64,000 nt of DNA from positions 1 through 64,000 of the forward strand of contig JADDOH010000168.1 of assembly GCA_016648135.1 (NCBI GenBank), read 5' to 3'. The stretch comes from Agrypnia vestita (lineage: Eukaryota > Arthropoda > Insecta > Trichoptera > Phryganeidae). A model generated the notes under the pieces. It saw only the letters and a program-made list of their open reading frames with translations, was not told the DNA's origin and did no database searches. The position numbers were made by a program, and so were the translations under genes. Shown piece by piece: positions 31,450-41,679 of this stretch; the first letter of the stretch is position 1; the number at the start of each line of letters is the position of its first letter.

Positions 31450-32460
31450 AAAAGTCATACTTGAAAATTACACGCGAGTTAGGTGCATACCTATCTTCTG
31501 GTATCGAATTAAATTATTATTAAAAGAAAGAGCCTACCTAGGTCGGACACGCAGAGGTACGTATTTGAAAAATTGAGTATTAAGAGAGTAATATTTTTTT
31601 ACTCTTAGTCAAGTGACGGATGGTTGTAGAATTACTCTATTTGAAATACACGTGATTCGGAGTATTTTATTGTTTAAACTGTAATGTATTGAGATAATGA
31701 TATCGAGAAATATATTAACTAAAAACGGTTCCTACACAGCGTTTGAGTGGCGTAGAAGCAAAAATTAGTTAAAGCACCTTTATACTACTGTTAAATTATA
31801 GAAGGTGACGTTCTTAAAAATGAATATATGGCAGTTTTACAATTGAAAACTGCTCTTGACTACATAAATTTTATATAGAAGTGTTTGATCAAAAGTTATA
31901 CCTGTATATTTACAGTATCTTAGAAATCAGCCCTTTGGTGTTTTATATTTGTAGTTCTATTTTTTCATATATATCCACAACATGAAATTTATGTAGAAAT
32001 TAGGTAACTTTTTATAAGAGGGTGATTATTTCTATATATCTTTTTATTGGCACTTATTGAGGTAAATATTAAAGTATGATTTTATTGTAAAAACTCCCGT
32101 GAAGCTCCTCCGCTATTACTGAGAGGCAATTTTCGCGATGCGTGTTTGTCTGATTCAGAAAAAGAAGATAATGTATGCATGTATTTTGAAATGAAATATT
32201 TGTATTTTACAAATGGCTTATCAGATTTAAAAAAAACAAATGTTCAATTTCAGATATTTCATTTCTAAAAACGACCTTCTTTTCTGTTTCGGACAAACAT
32301 GCACAGGGGTGAGTTAGACAAACTTGCACTTAGTCACGGCGAAGGAGCCCAACGGGAATGAACAGGCGACCATTTTTTTTTCCAAAAATTTTCAATTAAA
32401 ATAACAGGTGTAACACCAACATATTTAATTCCTGAAATAATTCTAAAGATGGCGTAGCAA
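31450..32460. other. No recognised gene
   Basis: AT-rich sequence; no bounded repeat or supported ORF. Confidence 0.45.
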
Positions 32461-32462
32461 CT

Positions 32463-32527
32463 AAATATTTTTTCGTTGATTTGATTTTTCTGTATATTTT
32501 TCTAATTGATTAATAATTTTGGTTTTA
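32463..32527. mobile_element. MITE family H, right-arm half copy
   Basis: TTTTTTCGTTGATTTGATTT then TTCTGTATATTTTTCTAATT and GATTAATAATTTTGGTTTT match the right arm of the copy at 26377-26528. The left arm is absent, so this is a truncated copy or one arm left by rearrangement. Confidence 0.7.
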
Positions 32528-32610
32528 GGTTTAGAAAGTTTATAAGGAACAGCCACTTTATTTGAATCGGGAAAAAATAAGAATTATAAAACAATGAAGT
32601 TAAAATTTAC

Positions 32611-32795
32611 CGAAACACACCTTTGCGAATACCGTGTACCATTTCTAGCTTAACAGATTTGATAGTAAGCAAAGAGCACGTTATGTGAACATGGCTTTGA
32701 GAGCATACGGTACTCATTGGTGTGCTTGTTAGGTATGTGGCCTCCGCCAAAGATTCTAGGAATAATAGTCCGCGCTGGAAGTCTTGGGCAGCCAT
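32611..32795 (-). CDS. Candidate first coding exon, unrecognised gene
   Basis: The minus strand opens AAATAATGGCTGCCCAAGAC, with the ATG at 32795 (in-frame TAA just upstream) and a G at +4, and stays open for 185 bases to a donor TTTCG|GTAAAT (GT at 32609-32610). The frame reads MAAQDFQRGLLFLESLAEAT at the start and ends VHGIRKGVF plus two bases. It leaves phase 2, which is exactly what the candidate exon at 22682-22951 needs (it begins with one base), giving CG+A = Arg at the join. Composition is richer in GC than its flanks. No domain recognised; such a phase match occurs by chance one time in three. Confidence 0.28.
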
Positions 32796-33210
32796 TATTT
32801 ACGTCCGAATGATTCATTGCTAGCGGAAAGCTCTGTGATGTCTGATAATAGGACTAAATTATGTACCTACTTGGCGCTAACTGTTGGCTCTCTTAATTTG
32901 GTATTCGAGCGATTTGAAAAGAACATATTAACATTTTTAATAATTTAAATAATTTAATACTGGACTGTTAGATTGGATAAATTGGAATCGTTAAAAATAA
33001 ATAAAGCAGGTGATTAGTGAAAATATCACACTTTTTCATAATAAAATAAAATCACTTTAATATTAGGACAGACAGTTTTATTTTTAAGTGCATATAAGTC
33101 TGTGTGAAAGAGAGAGTGGGATTATGTCAGAGACATCAATCCAAAGATAATTATTGTTAATTATAAATAATTATTGTTAATTATAGCTGACTATATATAA
33201 AATATATTTA

Positions 33211-33246
33211 AGTTAGACCAATTTTCATAGCACAAGCGTTTTAATA
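33211..33246 (+). mobile_element. SINE family A body fragment
   Basis: AGTTAGACCAATTTTCATAG followed by CACAAGCGTTTTAAT matches the junction region of the family A body (TTAGTCCTATTTTCATAGCAC, AAGCGTTT). Head and tail are missing; a short relic. Confidence 0.5.
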
Positions 33247-33577
33247 TAATAAATATGTTACTATCCTGCATTAATTCAGAGTCTAAAATATAGTTTTTTA
33301 TTTTATTTTTCATAATACAATACCTATTTTTAAATCAATGTCAGAACAGCTAAGACGTATACCTAAACGTATAAGAATAATTTAGAAACTTTAGAAACAA
33401 AAAAAAATCATGAAGAATAAATAAAAGGTATTTACTAAACAAACAATTAGATTTATCGCGAAGCCTAATTCTATAGTCACTTTCTCTCACTTACCTCACA
33501 CAAAAGTTGATGTTCAGTCTCTTTCTCCACTCAACGCTTTCTTGACTATTTGTAATTCTGTTTTTAATTTGTATATA

Positions 33578-34111
33578 TTCAACCCTGTTGAAGGTTCAGC
33601 TCTGAACTGAAACAATTGGTAATAACTCAATTATGTTGTGTCTAAAAATGTGATATTTTATTTAAAGATATTATGTTTCATCGCAATGTATTTTCTTTGT
33701 GTGAATTTTTTTTTGTATTTATTGTACTCGCATATTAATATTCCCGATTTCAATGTCTCTCTGCATCCCACCACGACAGAGACTGCTCACCCACCCGATA
33801 TTGAATTCGTGTATATGTAGATCAGTTAATGTGCGCCGGTCCTGATGAAGATACAGTGGTATCATAACTGATGAACGTTATTTGTTTTGTTTGTTGTTTG
33901 TTATTTTTAATCTTTATTTTTTTTGTTTATTTTTATTTAATTTATGACTGTTGATGAGGGATACTGCATCTGATAAAACTATAGTCGTGATATAAATAAA
34001 ACAGCTGCAACGTAGTTAAAATTTAATTTCAAATAATTAACATGATCATCATCATGAAAAGAATCCTATAGATTATGAGTACCTGTTACAGCTGTTGTTC
34101 AATTTATTTCG

Positions 34112-34192
<81 letters not shown>
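33578..34192 (+). mobile_element. Retroelement-like segment ending in 79-nt poly(A)
   Basis: The right end is an uninterrupted run of 79 A (34114-34192). Upstream are AATAAA-type words (AAATAAAAC near 33995) about 120 bp before the run. Farther left lie two hammerhead-like cores: 33584-33613 (CCTGTTGA, GTTCA/TGAAC stem, GAAAC) and 33841-33868 (CCTGATGA, GATAC/GTATC stem, then ATAAC). No protein of length is encoded; the plus frame 33638-33820 is AT-rich and unrecognised. It may be a reverse-transcribed insertion, but no target duplication was found and the left boundary is a guess. Confidence 0.4.
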
Positions 34193-34194
<2 letters not shown>

Positions 34195-34199
34195 TAATT

Positions 34200-35370
34200 C
34201 TAGCACCAATCAACTATTTTATAGCACTACTCAACTATCGGAATTAGATCACAACACTAAATCGACTTTGGCCATTCTCTCACTGCATCTCATTTTCTCT
34301 TCCCCCACCTCTATCCCGATTCCAACCTCCTCACCCCTTTCCCCTATCCATATTCCCGTCTTACTATCAACACTCATTAATTATTTTTATACTTTTCATA
34401 TTTAATCGCTTACCATTATTTTATATTAATATTGTCTGTTGCTTAGGTTCTATGAAAATAACATAAAATTTTTCTCTTTTCCAAATAGGTATCTACTTAA
34501 TTTACAGGGCTTTAAACATCTATAATTTTTTTAATCATAATTGCTTTATACAATGTGCACTGTGCTCTAAGATTATAATGATTTAAACTTAAAATTAAGA
34601 TTCGTAAATAAATAATAAATAAAAAGTAGTAATTGAAAACATGTTTTTATTTAGAATATTGTACAACACAACTGCCTATAGGTTATGTAGATATCCTAAT
34701 AGTTTTGTAACAATAGATTGCTCATATCACATTATATCCATACACATGTTCAAACGAGCTCTCTTCTAATACTTTTATAATATCTTCATTGAAAATAACC
34801 TAAGTTAATTTCCAACACGTACTCCTACATAAATGAAGAATATGTGTAATATTTAGAAATGTTTATAATCTTTGATTAATAGAAAATAAGTATCAATAGA
34901 GGCATTGATTGTCCTACGTTATTCTTTATCTCTTGTTCATTATTCGAGAATATTGTTTGCCATTATGCGACTTGAAATATGACAATGAACTATTAAAAAC
35001 TTAAGCAACAATGAATAGATTTGTAGCGTATTTATCTCTATAATCTTTAAAGTATTGAAGCATTTTTCTTTCAAATATTAAACATCAATAAGTAAATTAT
35101 TATTTGACCTCAATTTCCTTTTCTTCTTTTTAATAGTCTTCTCTTAAAAGGTCGTCAAAGTAAAATATTTATATGACCTCAATTCTATACTAACCGTAAT
35201 ACTGATCCCAGTCGATTATTATTTTCTTATACAATTTTCACCGTAAGAGCTTTTAGAATTATTGAAAATGTAATACATTTATCACGGCATATCTTGATCG
35301 CTATAAAAAATATTTCAGCGAAGAATAAATAACTTCTTCTTCAAATGTAGCAAATTTATTTTGTGGTAAC
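34200..35370. other. No recognised gene
   Basis: 34200-34390 is pyrimidine-rich on the plus strand (CTCATTTTCTCTTCCCCCAC and similar). The rest is AT-rich. No bounded repeat or supported ORF. Confidence 0.45.
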
Positions 35371-35378
35371 ATAATTAT

Positions 35379-35478
35379 AATTAATATAAATTAACTTTGT
35401 TTAAACCACTTATTTATTGAAACATGTTGATTTTTTTCAATAAATAAGTGGTTTAAACAAAGTTAATTTATATTAATT
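35379..35478. repeat. Perfect 44-bp inverted repeat (hairpin)
   Basis: 35379-35422 (AATTAATATAAATTAACTTT...TATTTATTGAAA) and 35435-35478 are exact complements, separated by 12 bp (CATGTTGATTTT). There is no mismatch in either arm, unlike every MITE in this window. No second copy was seen. It could be a very young small element, a template-switch product, or a hairpin RNA source. Confidence 0.95.
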
Positions 35479-35479
35479 A

Positions 35480-36705
35480 GAAGAATAAATAGTCCATTGC
35501 AAATAGTTTTAAAATTAAAATTATTGTCGAAATGTTAATTTGACTGATAAAATATAACAGACAACTGAAAAACTGTCATTGAATATGTCACATTATATTT
35601 GTCATCAATTAGATTTAAATATTTATACATTTAATTTACGTATTAATAAAGAAAAATATCTACCTAGTTTTATGTAATCTAGTTCTCATCTTGTTAAGAA
35701 AATCTAAGACAAAGCGAGTATTTAATTATAAATAATAATAAGTAATTTAAAATACAATGTAGTATTTTGTGTTTTTTTTAAGTAGGTAGATAAAATTCTA
35801 TAAAAAAGAAATAAGGAATAAATTATTTTTATTATTGTTAATACTGTAATTAAGAGTCTTTATAAATCAGTTTTACTTTCCAGAACAAGGCTTTTAGTAT
35901 GAGTGATGACAGTTGTGCGGTTAAAATGAAAACATTTTTTATCGCTTATTTCCCAAAATTTAGTTTTAACTAGTTAAATTTGACCGCACGGAGATTGAAA
36001 ATTACATTCAAATACTTGAAGTGTGCGGTCAAATTAGTGGGCAACTATTGATACATTATAATTCTCGCTGTTCAAATTGTTATTTCAAATTAAATAAAAA
36101 TCATGCCACTTGTTTTGATTTGAATAGCATTAATAGACAAGCATCATTACTCATGAATCAAATTATTATTCATACCCGTTGAATACTTCTGTACTTTTTT
36201 TTGCAACAGATGGCAGCGAAAAGTGTAGGTACATATTTGGATCATGTTATGCATAATTTGGTCAAAGCTAAATATCGATTTTTATTTTATAAAATATCAA
36301 GTTTTATTAAGGTACTTTATAGAAAAATGATTCCGGTTTTTGTTATTTCTTGTTCTACTTCATTTGTTTTTCAACTCTTTTATACAGATTTTTATGGCAT
36401 TTTTAGTCTTATTTTCTTGATATCATATTTTTGCGATGATGTTTACGAATTTTGTTATTTCATTGCTTCCTTGTCAGAAATTCTCTTTCGTACAGGTCAT
36501 TTCAGATAGTAAAATATATGTTAATGTAGTTTTTGGCATCCAGAATATCATTTTTTGTCTTTTTATTAACTGTCTGAATAAATGTAATCTTAAATATTTA
36601 ACAATCCTAGATATATTTAATTATTCCTTCAAAAGGAAGCAAAATATAAGTCTCTTGTATATATTTTATATCTATACACATGCACAAAAGACCGATACAA
36701 GTTAA
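35480..36705. other. No supported gene; CGGTCAAAT motif cluster
   Basis: Around 35909-36033 the word GTGCGGTYAAATT occurs once on the plus strand (35915, as GTGCGGTTAAAAT), once inverted (35972) and again direct (36017), suggesting a small inverted-repeat element; a fourth AGCGGTCAAATTT is at 55973. The ORFs at 36201-36705 are hydrophobic AT-rich frames that I do not accept as genes. Confidence 0.4.
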
Positions 36706-36711
36706 TTATTT

Positions 36712-36775
36712 TGAAACCAAATTAATTAATCAATTAGAAAGACATACAGAAAAATCTAATCCACGAAAAAATATT
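36712..36775. mobile_element. MITE family H, left-arm half copy
   Basis: GAAACCAAATTAATTAATCA then ATTAGAAAGACATACAGAAA and ATCCACGAAAAAATATT match the left arm of 26377-26528. The right arm is missing. Confidence 0.7.
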
Positions 36776-36821
36776 TTGTTTACTACTCTGGCCATTAAGA
36801 TGTATGAGCCTTGTAGATTTC

Positions 36822-36893
36822 CGTGAATATATATATATATATGTAATGAATATATATATGGAATATATATGTAATAATATATATATTATTCTA
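36822..36893. repeat. AT microsatellite cluster
   Basis: Several (AT)n and (TATA)n runs interrupted by GTAATG and GGA; simple-sequence DNA. Confidence 0.8.
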
Positions 36894-36899
36894 ATTTTT

Positions 36900-38605
36900 T
36901 TTTAAATTGATTAATTTTTTTTTGTCCCTAGAGCCAATCCACTATTGAATTTTTAATTATTTTGAGTTCCAACTTACGTTTTTTTAAGTAATTTCTCCAT
37001 ACATGTTGTATTTTTGCATCGTATCATGCTTTAATAAAAAATATTTGTGAGTTTACGTGTTTACCGACTTAAGGCTTTGCCTTATTTGCTTATTGGCCAC
37101 AGACGGCCCTATTCTGGATCCATTGTCGCATGACTTCATTCGATTAACTTCACTGACGATGAATATCTTCATTTGCTATGCCACCCTAAGTTGCATTAAA
37201 CCGGTTTTCAGGGCCCATACCTCTTATCCATGCCTCATCATACATTGAAGGTTTACTTGATACATCTTCTTATTTTTGTGTATGTAAATAAATATAAAAC
37301 AGATTAGCGCTGATGTATAATTTTGCTATATTTGAAGAAGAAACAAAAATCATAATGTTTAGAATTGTAACACTTTCTTAGAGATGAGCAATATTAATAA
37401 AGATTTGAACTGGTGTTTTTTTCGAAGCTCATCGATTAAGAAATGAGAAAACTACTGTTAAGATATAATTAGGTAGTCATTGAATCCAATTCAATATAGG
37501 TAGGTCAATTGATTATACTATCTTACCGCAAATATATCGCTTTGAACATTAAAAATAATGTTCATAAATTTGAAGGATATTATATTATCATAAAAAGATG
37601 ATGTTAAAAAAGATCATAAAGTTAATTGAGAAAGAAGTCATAAAGAAGAAAATTTACTATCTCATGGTGCAGGTGATAATAAAACAGAGGAAATATAGAA
37701 GTCGTAAATATACAAGACAGTGATTGAAATTCTATCGAGTAGGAAATAATAACATTTCTTAATTTCTGCATGGGAATAACATGTACTTTTTATAAACCTG
37801 ATAGAGAATATAAGAAGCTTGATTTTTATTTGTTTATTTAAACTTATATGATTTATGTCTTGCGTATGTAATGAGCTAACAATTAGTTTAATTAATTACA
37901 AATTTGAAATAAAATTTGGGGCCTCTCGACATTTCCTTGCTTCTGTTTCAGATTTTTTCTTCTCCACAGATCATCTAATATTACCTATAAACGCATGTAA
38001 ACTAAACTTTACGATGAGAAATGTCTGTAGCCTATATTAGGGTTGATGCAGATATTGTGCGCCCCTAAAAAATGATAAATTGTTATATTACAAGTAAAAT
38101 GAGATGAAAACGATATGACGAAAGAAAAAGATAACGATAAAGATAATGAGAAAAAAAAATTAAAAAATGATAAAAATATCAGACTAACAGTAATGAATAA
38201 ATTCAAGACTTATGTGGTAGCTTTTTTTTGAAAACATAATTCTAATAGTATTGAAAAATTAGAATTAAATCATCATCATTTAAAAAAATGCATATTAAAG
38301 ACCTCACGCTCAAAAAGCTAAAGGCATGACGCGACAGTCATCAACACTGCATACGTGAGCTGAGCTAACTAATTATTACATCATTATTCATAGTCACAAC
38401 AAAATTAATATGACATAAAAATCGAAAGTAAAATTGTTAAAGTGGCGCTGTATATATGTACATATTTAAACACGTAAGTGCAATCGTATCTTGTGCTCCA
38501 TGCACGATCAAAAACGACATAAAAAGTTGTATGGAGAAATGTATAAGACCACCAAAAAATAGTATCAATATATGTTTATTCTTGTAATTGATAATTTGTG
38601 ATAAT
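36900..38605. other. No recognised gene
   Basis: AT-rich throughout. The plus frames 37057-37248 and 37855-38040 lie in slightly more complex sequence but have no recognised domain. 38120-38170 is a purine-rich AAAGATAACGATAAAGATAA run whose minus-strand frame (Ser/Leu/Phe-rich) is an artefact of composition. Confidence 0.4.
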
Positions 38606-38610
38606 CTAAA

Positions 38611-38735
38611 TATAATAATTTGGTCGTCTGTCTGCCTGTCCGAAACGTCGGTAACTTTCTGAAATTAAGCTGGAATTACAACTTTAAATAATTAGAATGT
38701 GACACGCAAGGGTCGCCTACCAAATAACATGGTTT
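38611..38735 (+). mobile_element. Repeat D2 copy (plus)
   Basis: TATAATAATTTGGTCGTCTG, TCTGCCTGTCCGAAACGTCG, ACAACTTTAAATAATTAGAA and TGTGACACGCAAGGGTCGCC follow the same order as the minus-strand copy 29415-29557. No coding. Confidence 0.6.
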
Positions 38736-38739
38736 TTAC

Positions 38740-39320
38740 ATTTTTATATTATTGTTTTATTATAGTTAGCTTTGGGTTAGATAAAAGCGAATAAAGTCAA
38801 TTTAAAAGATAAAATTTTCTATTCGTGAATTTTCGCCTTCAAAATCCGCAATTACCATGTCCCGTGATTTTTCGTGGATGTATGGGTAGAACCTACCTAC
38901 TTAATGATAATAAATATATATGTAGGTACCTACTTGGAAATGATAATTTCTGTACGTGGTAATTTTTGTAGATAAATACGAAAAGACGGGTCGCACTCAT
39001 GTGTCGTGCTCAAAGTTTTTACGTACCAATCGGCACCGGCAATATGAGGATAATTGAATAAATTTCTAAATTGACGTATTCACAATGTAATTTATAATAC
39101 AAGTACACGTTTATTGTCTATATTTCCACGATTTTACATAATTTTTATATTTTTACGCATATTATCAGACACTATTATTATCGCTATTTACGATGCTTCA
39201 ACAAGAGAGAACTATTTTTTTAGAAGTGGAAAATGTTATTAAAATATAAAATACTTATACAATAATATTATAAGTGGTTCCCCGACTACTATTATTGTTA
39301 ATAGGATTCTATCACATATT
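38740..39320. other. No recognised gene
   Basis: AT-rich sequence with the word GTAGGTACCTACTTGG at about 38923-38936, a type of palindromic word frequent in lepidopteran DNA. Confidence 0.4.
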
Positions 39321-39369
39321 TAGCGAGCTTAGGCGTTCGTAATGGACTCATAATGGAATGGTGACTCCT

Positions 39370-39800
39370 GTGGAACTTCTTCCGGATCTCTAACGTATGG
39401 AAGTAAAGCCTGGAATTGGCTAAAAGATAGTGAAAGTGGACCAATTTCGGCGAAAATGCGATAACTTAGGCTCATGTGTACTAAATCTGTGTTCGATGGA
39501 GAGAGTAGCGAAGAAATTAGAAGTGAATGTAATTTTGGATGCAGCGTAGTTAGTACATATAATAAAGAAAATATATGAGGCGAATGTTGAATGTTGTAGC
39601 AACAGGCTTTCACGAAAGACCTGGAATGATCAGATAAACTGTATATTGGACGAAAGTCCTAATAAAAGCTTCATTAATTGAATATCGTGCATGATAGATG
39701 TACGGATGTGGTCGGAACAAAAGTGGTGTTTCAGAATAGAAAAATGAGGCTTTCTGTCCTCTATGCCTACTCCTGCGTGATGGTTAATGAGTTGTATATA
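39370..39800 (+). pseudogene. LINE reverse transcriptase C-terminal fragment
   Basis: One frame reads TYGSKAWNWLKDSESGPISA, KMR-stop-LRLMCTKS; this is the family block TYGSE.W.L......I...EMR.LR. Further on, KKIYEANVECCSNRLSRKTW and DQINCILDE match KKIYEA.V.G...RGRPR.T..DQI...L. Then come SEQKWCFRIEK and a short terminal stretch. Stops break all parts. The minus-strand frames at 39329-39613 are shadows. It belongs to the same LINE group as 62510-62760. Confidence 0.7.
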
Positions 39801-39804
39801 TATA

Positions 39805-40435
39805 TTTAAATAATTTTATATATTCGATATAAAACAAATTTATGCGAATACTACTCTTAAATACACATACAAACACAAAAATACACAGTTTAAACCAACT
39901 CAAACAATAATTACCACACGGTCAAACAAACTCAATCTACAAATCCGAAGGTTACACACCACGTATGGACAAAGGAGCTATAACTATTTTGGACCCAAAT
40001 TACTTAATTGCATGCTTGATGAATGAAAACAATCCGGGCTAACCACAATTTACAACCCTAACATAAAATACAAAATAAAACAGTGGATCCGAAACAATGG
40101 GAGAGATAAAATAGGCACACTTACACAAACACACTTACACAATATAACCTCATATATATGATATATTTTCTATTATGTTACTTTAAACACTTTATTATCT
40201 ATTTACTATGTTTTGAATCTACGCAATATTGTAAACTATGCCTGTCTCAACACAGATATTTCTAGTGAGACAGGCACAGTCTAAACAAAATTTTACACTT
40301 AAAATTAAATAGAAATAAATAAATTTAAAAAAATATAAGTTTTCGATATATTTTAATTTTAAATTCACATATTTTAAATATTTTTTTTAATTTTTGGAAA
40401 AATGCGATTCTTAATTTGACTTTACTCTTCCTTAA
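39805..40435. other. AT-rich DNA with a short hairpin
   Basis: At 40237-40272 TGCCTGTCTCAACACAGATA...TTTCTAGTGAGACAGGCA forms a hairpin with GTGCCTGTCTCA-type arms. A CACA-rich stretch lies at 40115-40145. No gene recognised. Confidence 0.45.
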
Positions 40436-40439
40436 TGCA

Positions 40440-40860
40440 ACATTGAGCGTGGTTCGCAAGATTTACCGCGGGCACCTACCCACCGTTCAGCGATAGATCG
40501 GACGGAGGGGCGAGGGTAATTAGCCGACCGGGGAAGCGTGTGAACTCGCCATTTTACAATGGCTGATATAAGAACTCGGTACCTGCATATTCTCATATTA
40601 TTGCCTCCTTACCAGAGGTGAATCATGTCATTGAACTGGACGCGAGCAACGGACAAGGTACCTACGTACCCATGCGTACAGCGGCTACTTTACCACGTAC
40701 TAAGTTTTGACCGGAGCGCGGCGAGACGGCAGAACAGGAGACAGATAATAAAAAAACACGTTTTTAATACACTGCTACGAATTATTTCAAAGCGGCGGTG
40801 TTGTTCCTTTCTTGCGAGTGTTCCTCGTTTTTAATAAAATTTATTTACGAAATCATCTTG
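40440..40860 (+). promoter_or_regulatory. GC/CpG-rich island, candidate promoter and first exon
   Basis: This 400-bp stretch is markedly GC- and CpG-rich against AT-rich flanks (ACCGCGGGCACC, GATCGGACGGAGGGGCGAGG, GACCGGAGCGCGGCGAGACG). 40548-40563 is a perfect palindrome GCCATTTTACAATGGC, two facing ATGGC cores. A possible short first coding exon starts with the ATG at 40625 (MSLNWTRATDK) and reaches a donor-like ACAAG|GTACCT near 40658. No TATA box, no recognised protein. Promoter function is an inference from composition and motif layout. Confidence 0.4.
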
Positions 40861-40864
40861 TTGA

Positions 40865-41160
40865 TGTTAATGTTTGTGCTAAAACATCAATGCTTGGTAA
40901 AGCGCGAAACTTTCAGTGCAAAAAACGGGAATTAGTGATCTTATTTATTAAAATATGCGAACCTTAACGATTGTTAACAGTACATTTAACATAGATAGGC
41001 ATGTAAGTATAAAGATGCGCCGCTGATTTTCCGTTTGTCAGGAAACTTTCCTAAGGTTGCGCAACTTTCCTAAGGTTGATTCTTATAGAATATTAAGTTA
41101 TATATAAGTTGGCTTTTTTATTGCGAAAATAAAAAATATTTTAATATGTTATCATATTTT
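40865..41160. other. No recognised gene
   Basis: AT-rich; a local duplication ACTTTCCTAAGGTTG occurs at 41044 and 41064. Confidence 0.4.
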
Positions 41161-41167
41161 ATATCAC

Positions 41168-41561
41168 ACATAATAATTTAGTTGTCTGTCCGTCTGTCCG
41201 TCCGTCCATCCTGTTAATATTAGGATGTTCGCGGGTAAAAGATGAAGGATTATTTTCTAGGATAACCCGCGTTACAATTAATACAATATAAATAACAATA
41301 ACAGGATTTCCAACTATAATAGAAGAATTACCAAGTCGCAAACAAATTTCATAGACAAGTACACAAAGTAAACTCAGCAATTAGCCTCGCATTAGGCTTC
41401 ACTTGGATCTCGACTTCTGGAGTGAACGGGTGTGCTTGCCACCAATTTTGCCCTTGAAAATGGAAAGTGCTATATGTCCTAAACGTTGGGTACATAATAA
41501 CAGTCTTTATATTAGGGCTAAGCAAAGACGCGAACCACAGTTCCGTTATATTGCAGCTAGT
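41168..41561 (+). mobile_element. Repeat D copy (plus), longer variant
   Basis: It starts CATAATAATTTAGTTGTCTG TCCG... (the (TGTC/CGTC)n module) and ends GCTAAGCAAAGACGCGAACC, CAGTTCCGTTATATTGCAGC TAG. The same two end modules bound 54911-55195. The interior differs, so the family varies inside while keeping both ends. ORFs at 41159-41380 (-) and 41403-41588 (+) lie in it and are not genes. Confidence 0.55.
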
Positions 41562-41585
41562 CCTTATATACTTCGAGTCCCATTC

Positions 41586-41672
41586 TAGGACACCATTAAG
41601 TTAGTCCTATTTTCATAGTACAAACGTTTTGCTTAATTTGAAAATGGTAAGAATATTGATGCGACACTAAAT
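41586..41672 (+). mobile_element. SINE family A body fragment (plus)
   Basis: GGACACCATTAAGTTAGTCC, TATTTTCATAGTACAAACG, TTTGAAAATGGTAAGAATAT and TGATGCGACACTAAATTATG match the body of the family A SINE. The head is replaced by the end of the repeat D copy, with TTCGAGTCCCATTC between them possibly a decayed B box. Confidence 0.6.
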
Positions 41673-41679
41673 TATGTTT

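Noticed and set aside
35379..35478. A microRNA precursor
   Set aside because: Perfect 44-bp pairing with no bulges and extreme AT content is unlike typical pre-miRNAs; kept only as a hairpin worth testing for small RNAs.
39840..40340. An LTR retrotransposon fragment
   Set aside because: CACA-rich sequence and a GTGGATCCG word suggested a primer-binding site, but no paired LTRs or gag/pol motifs were found.
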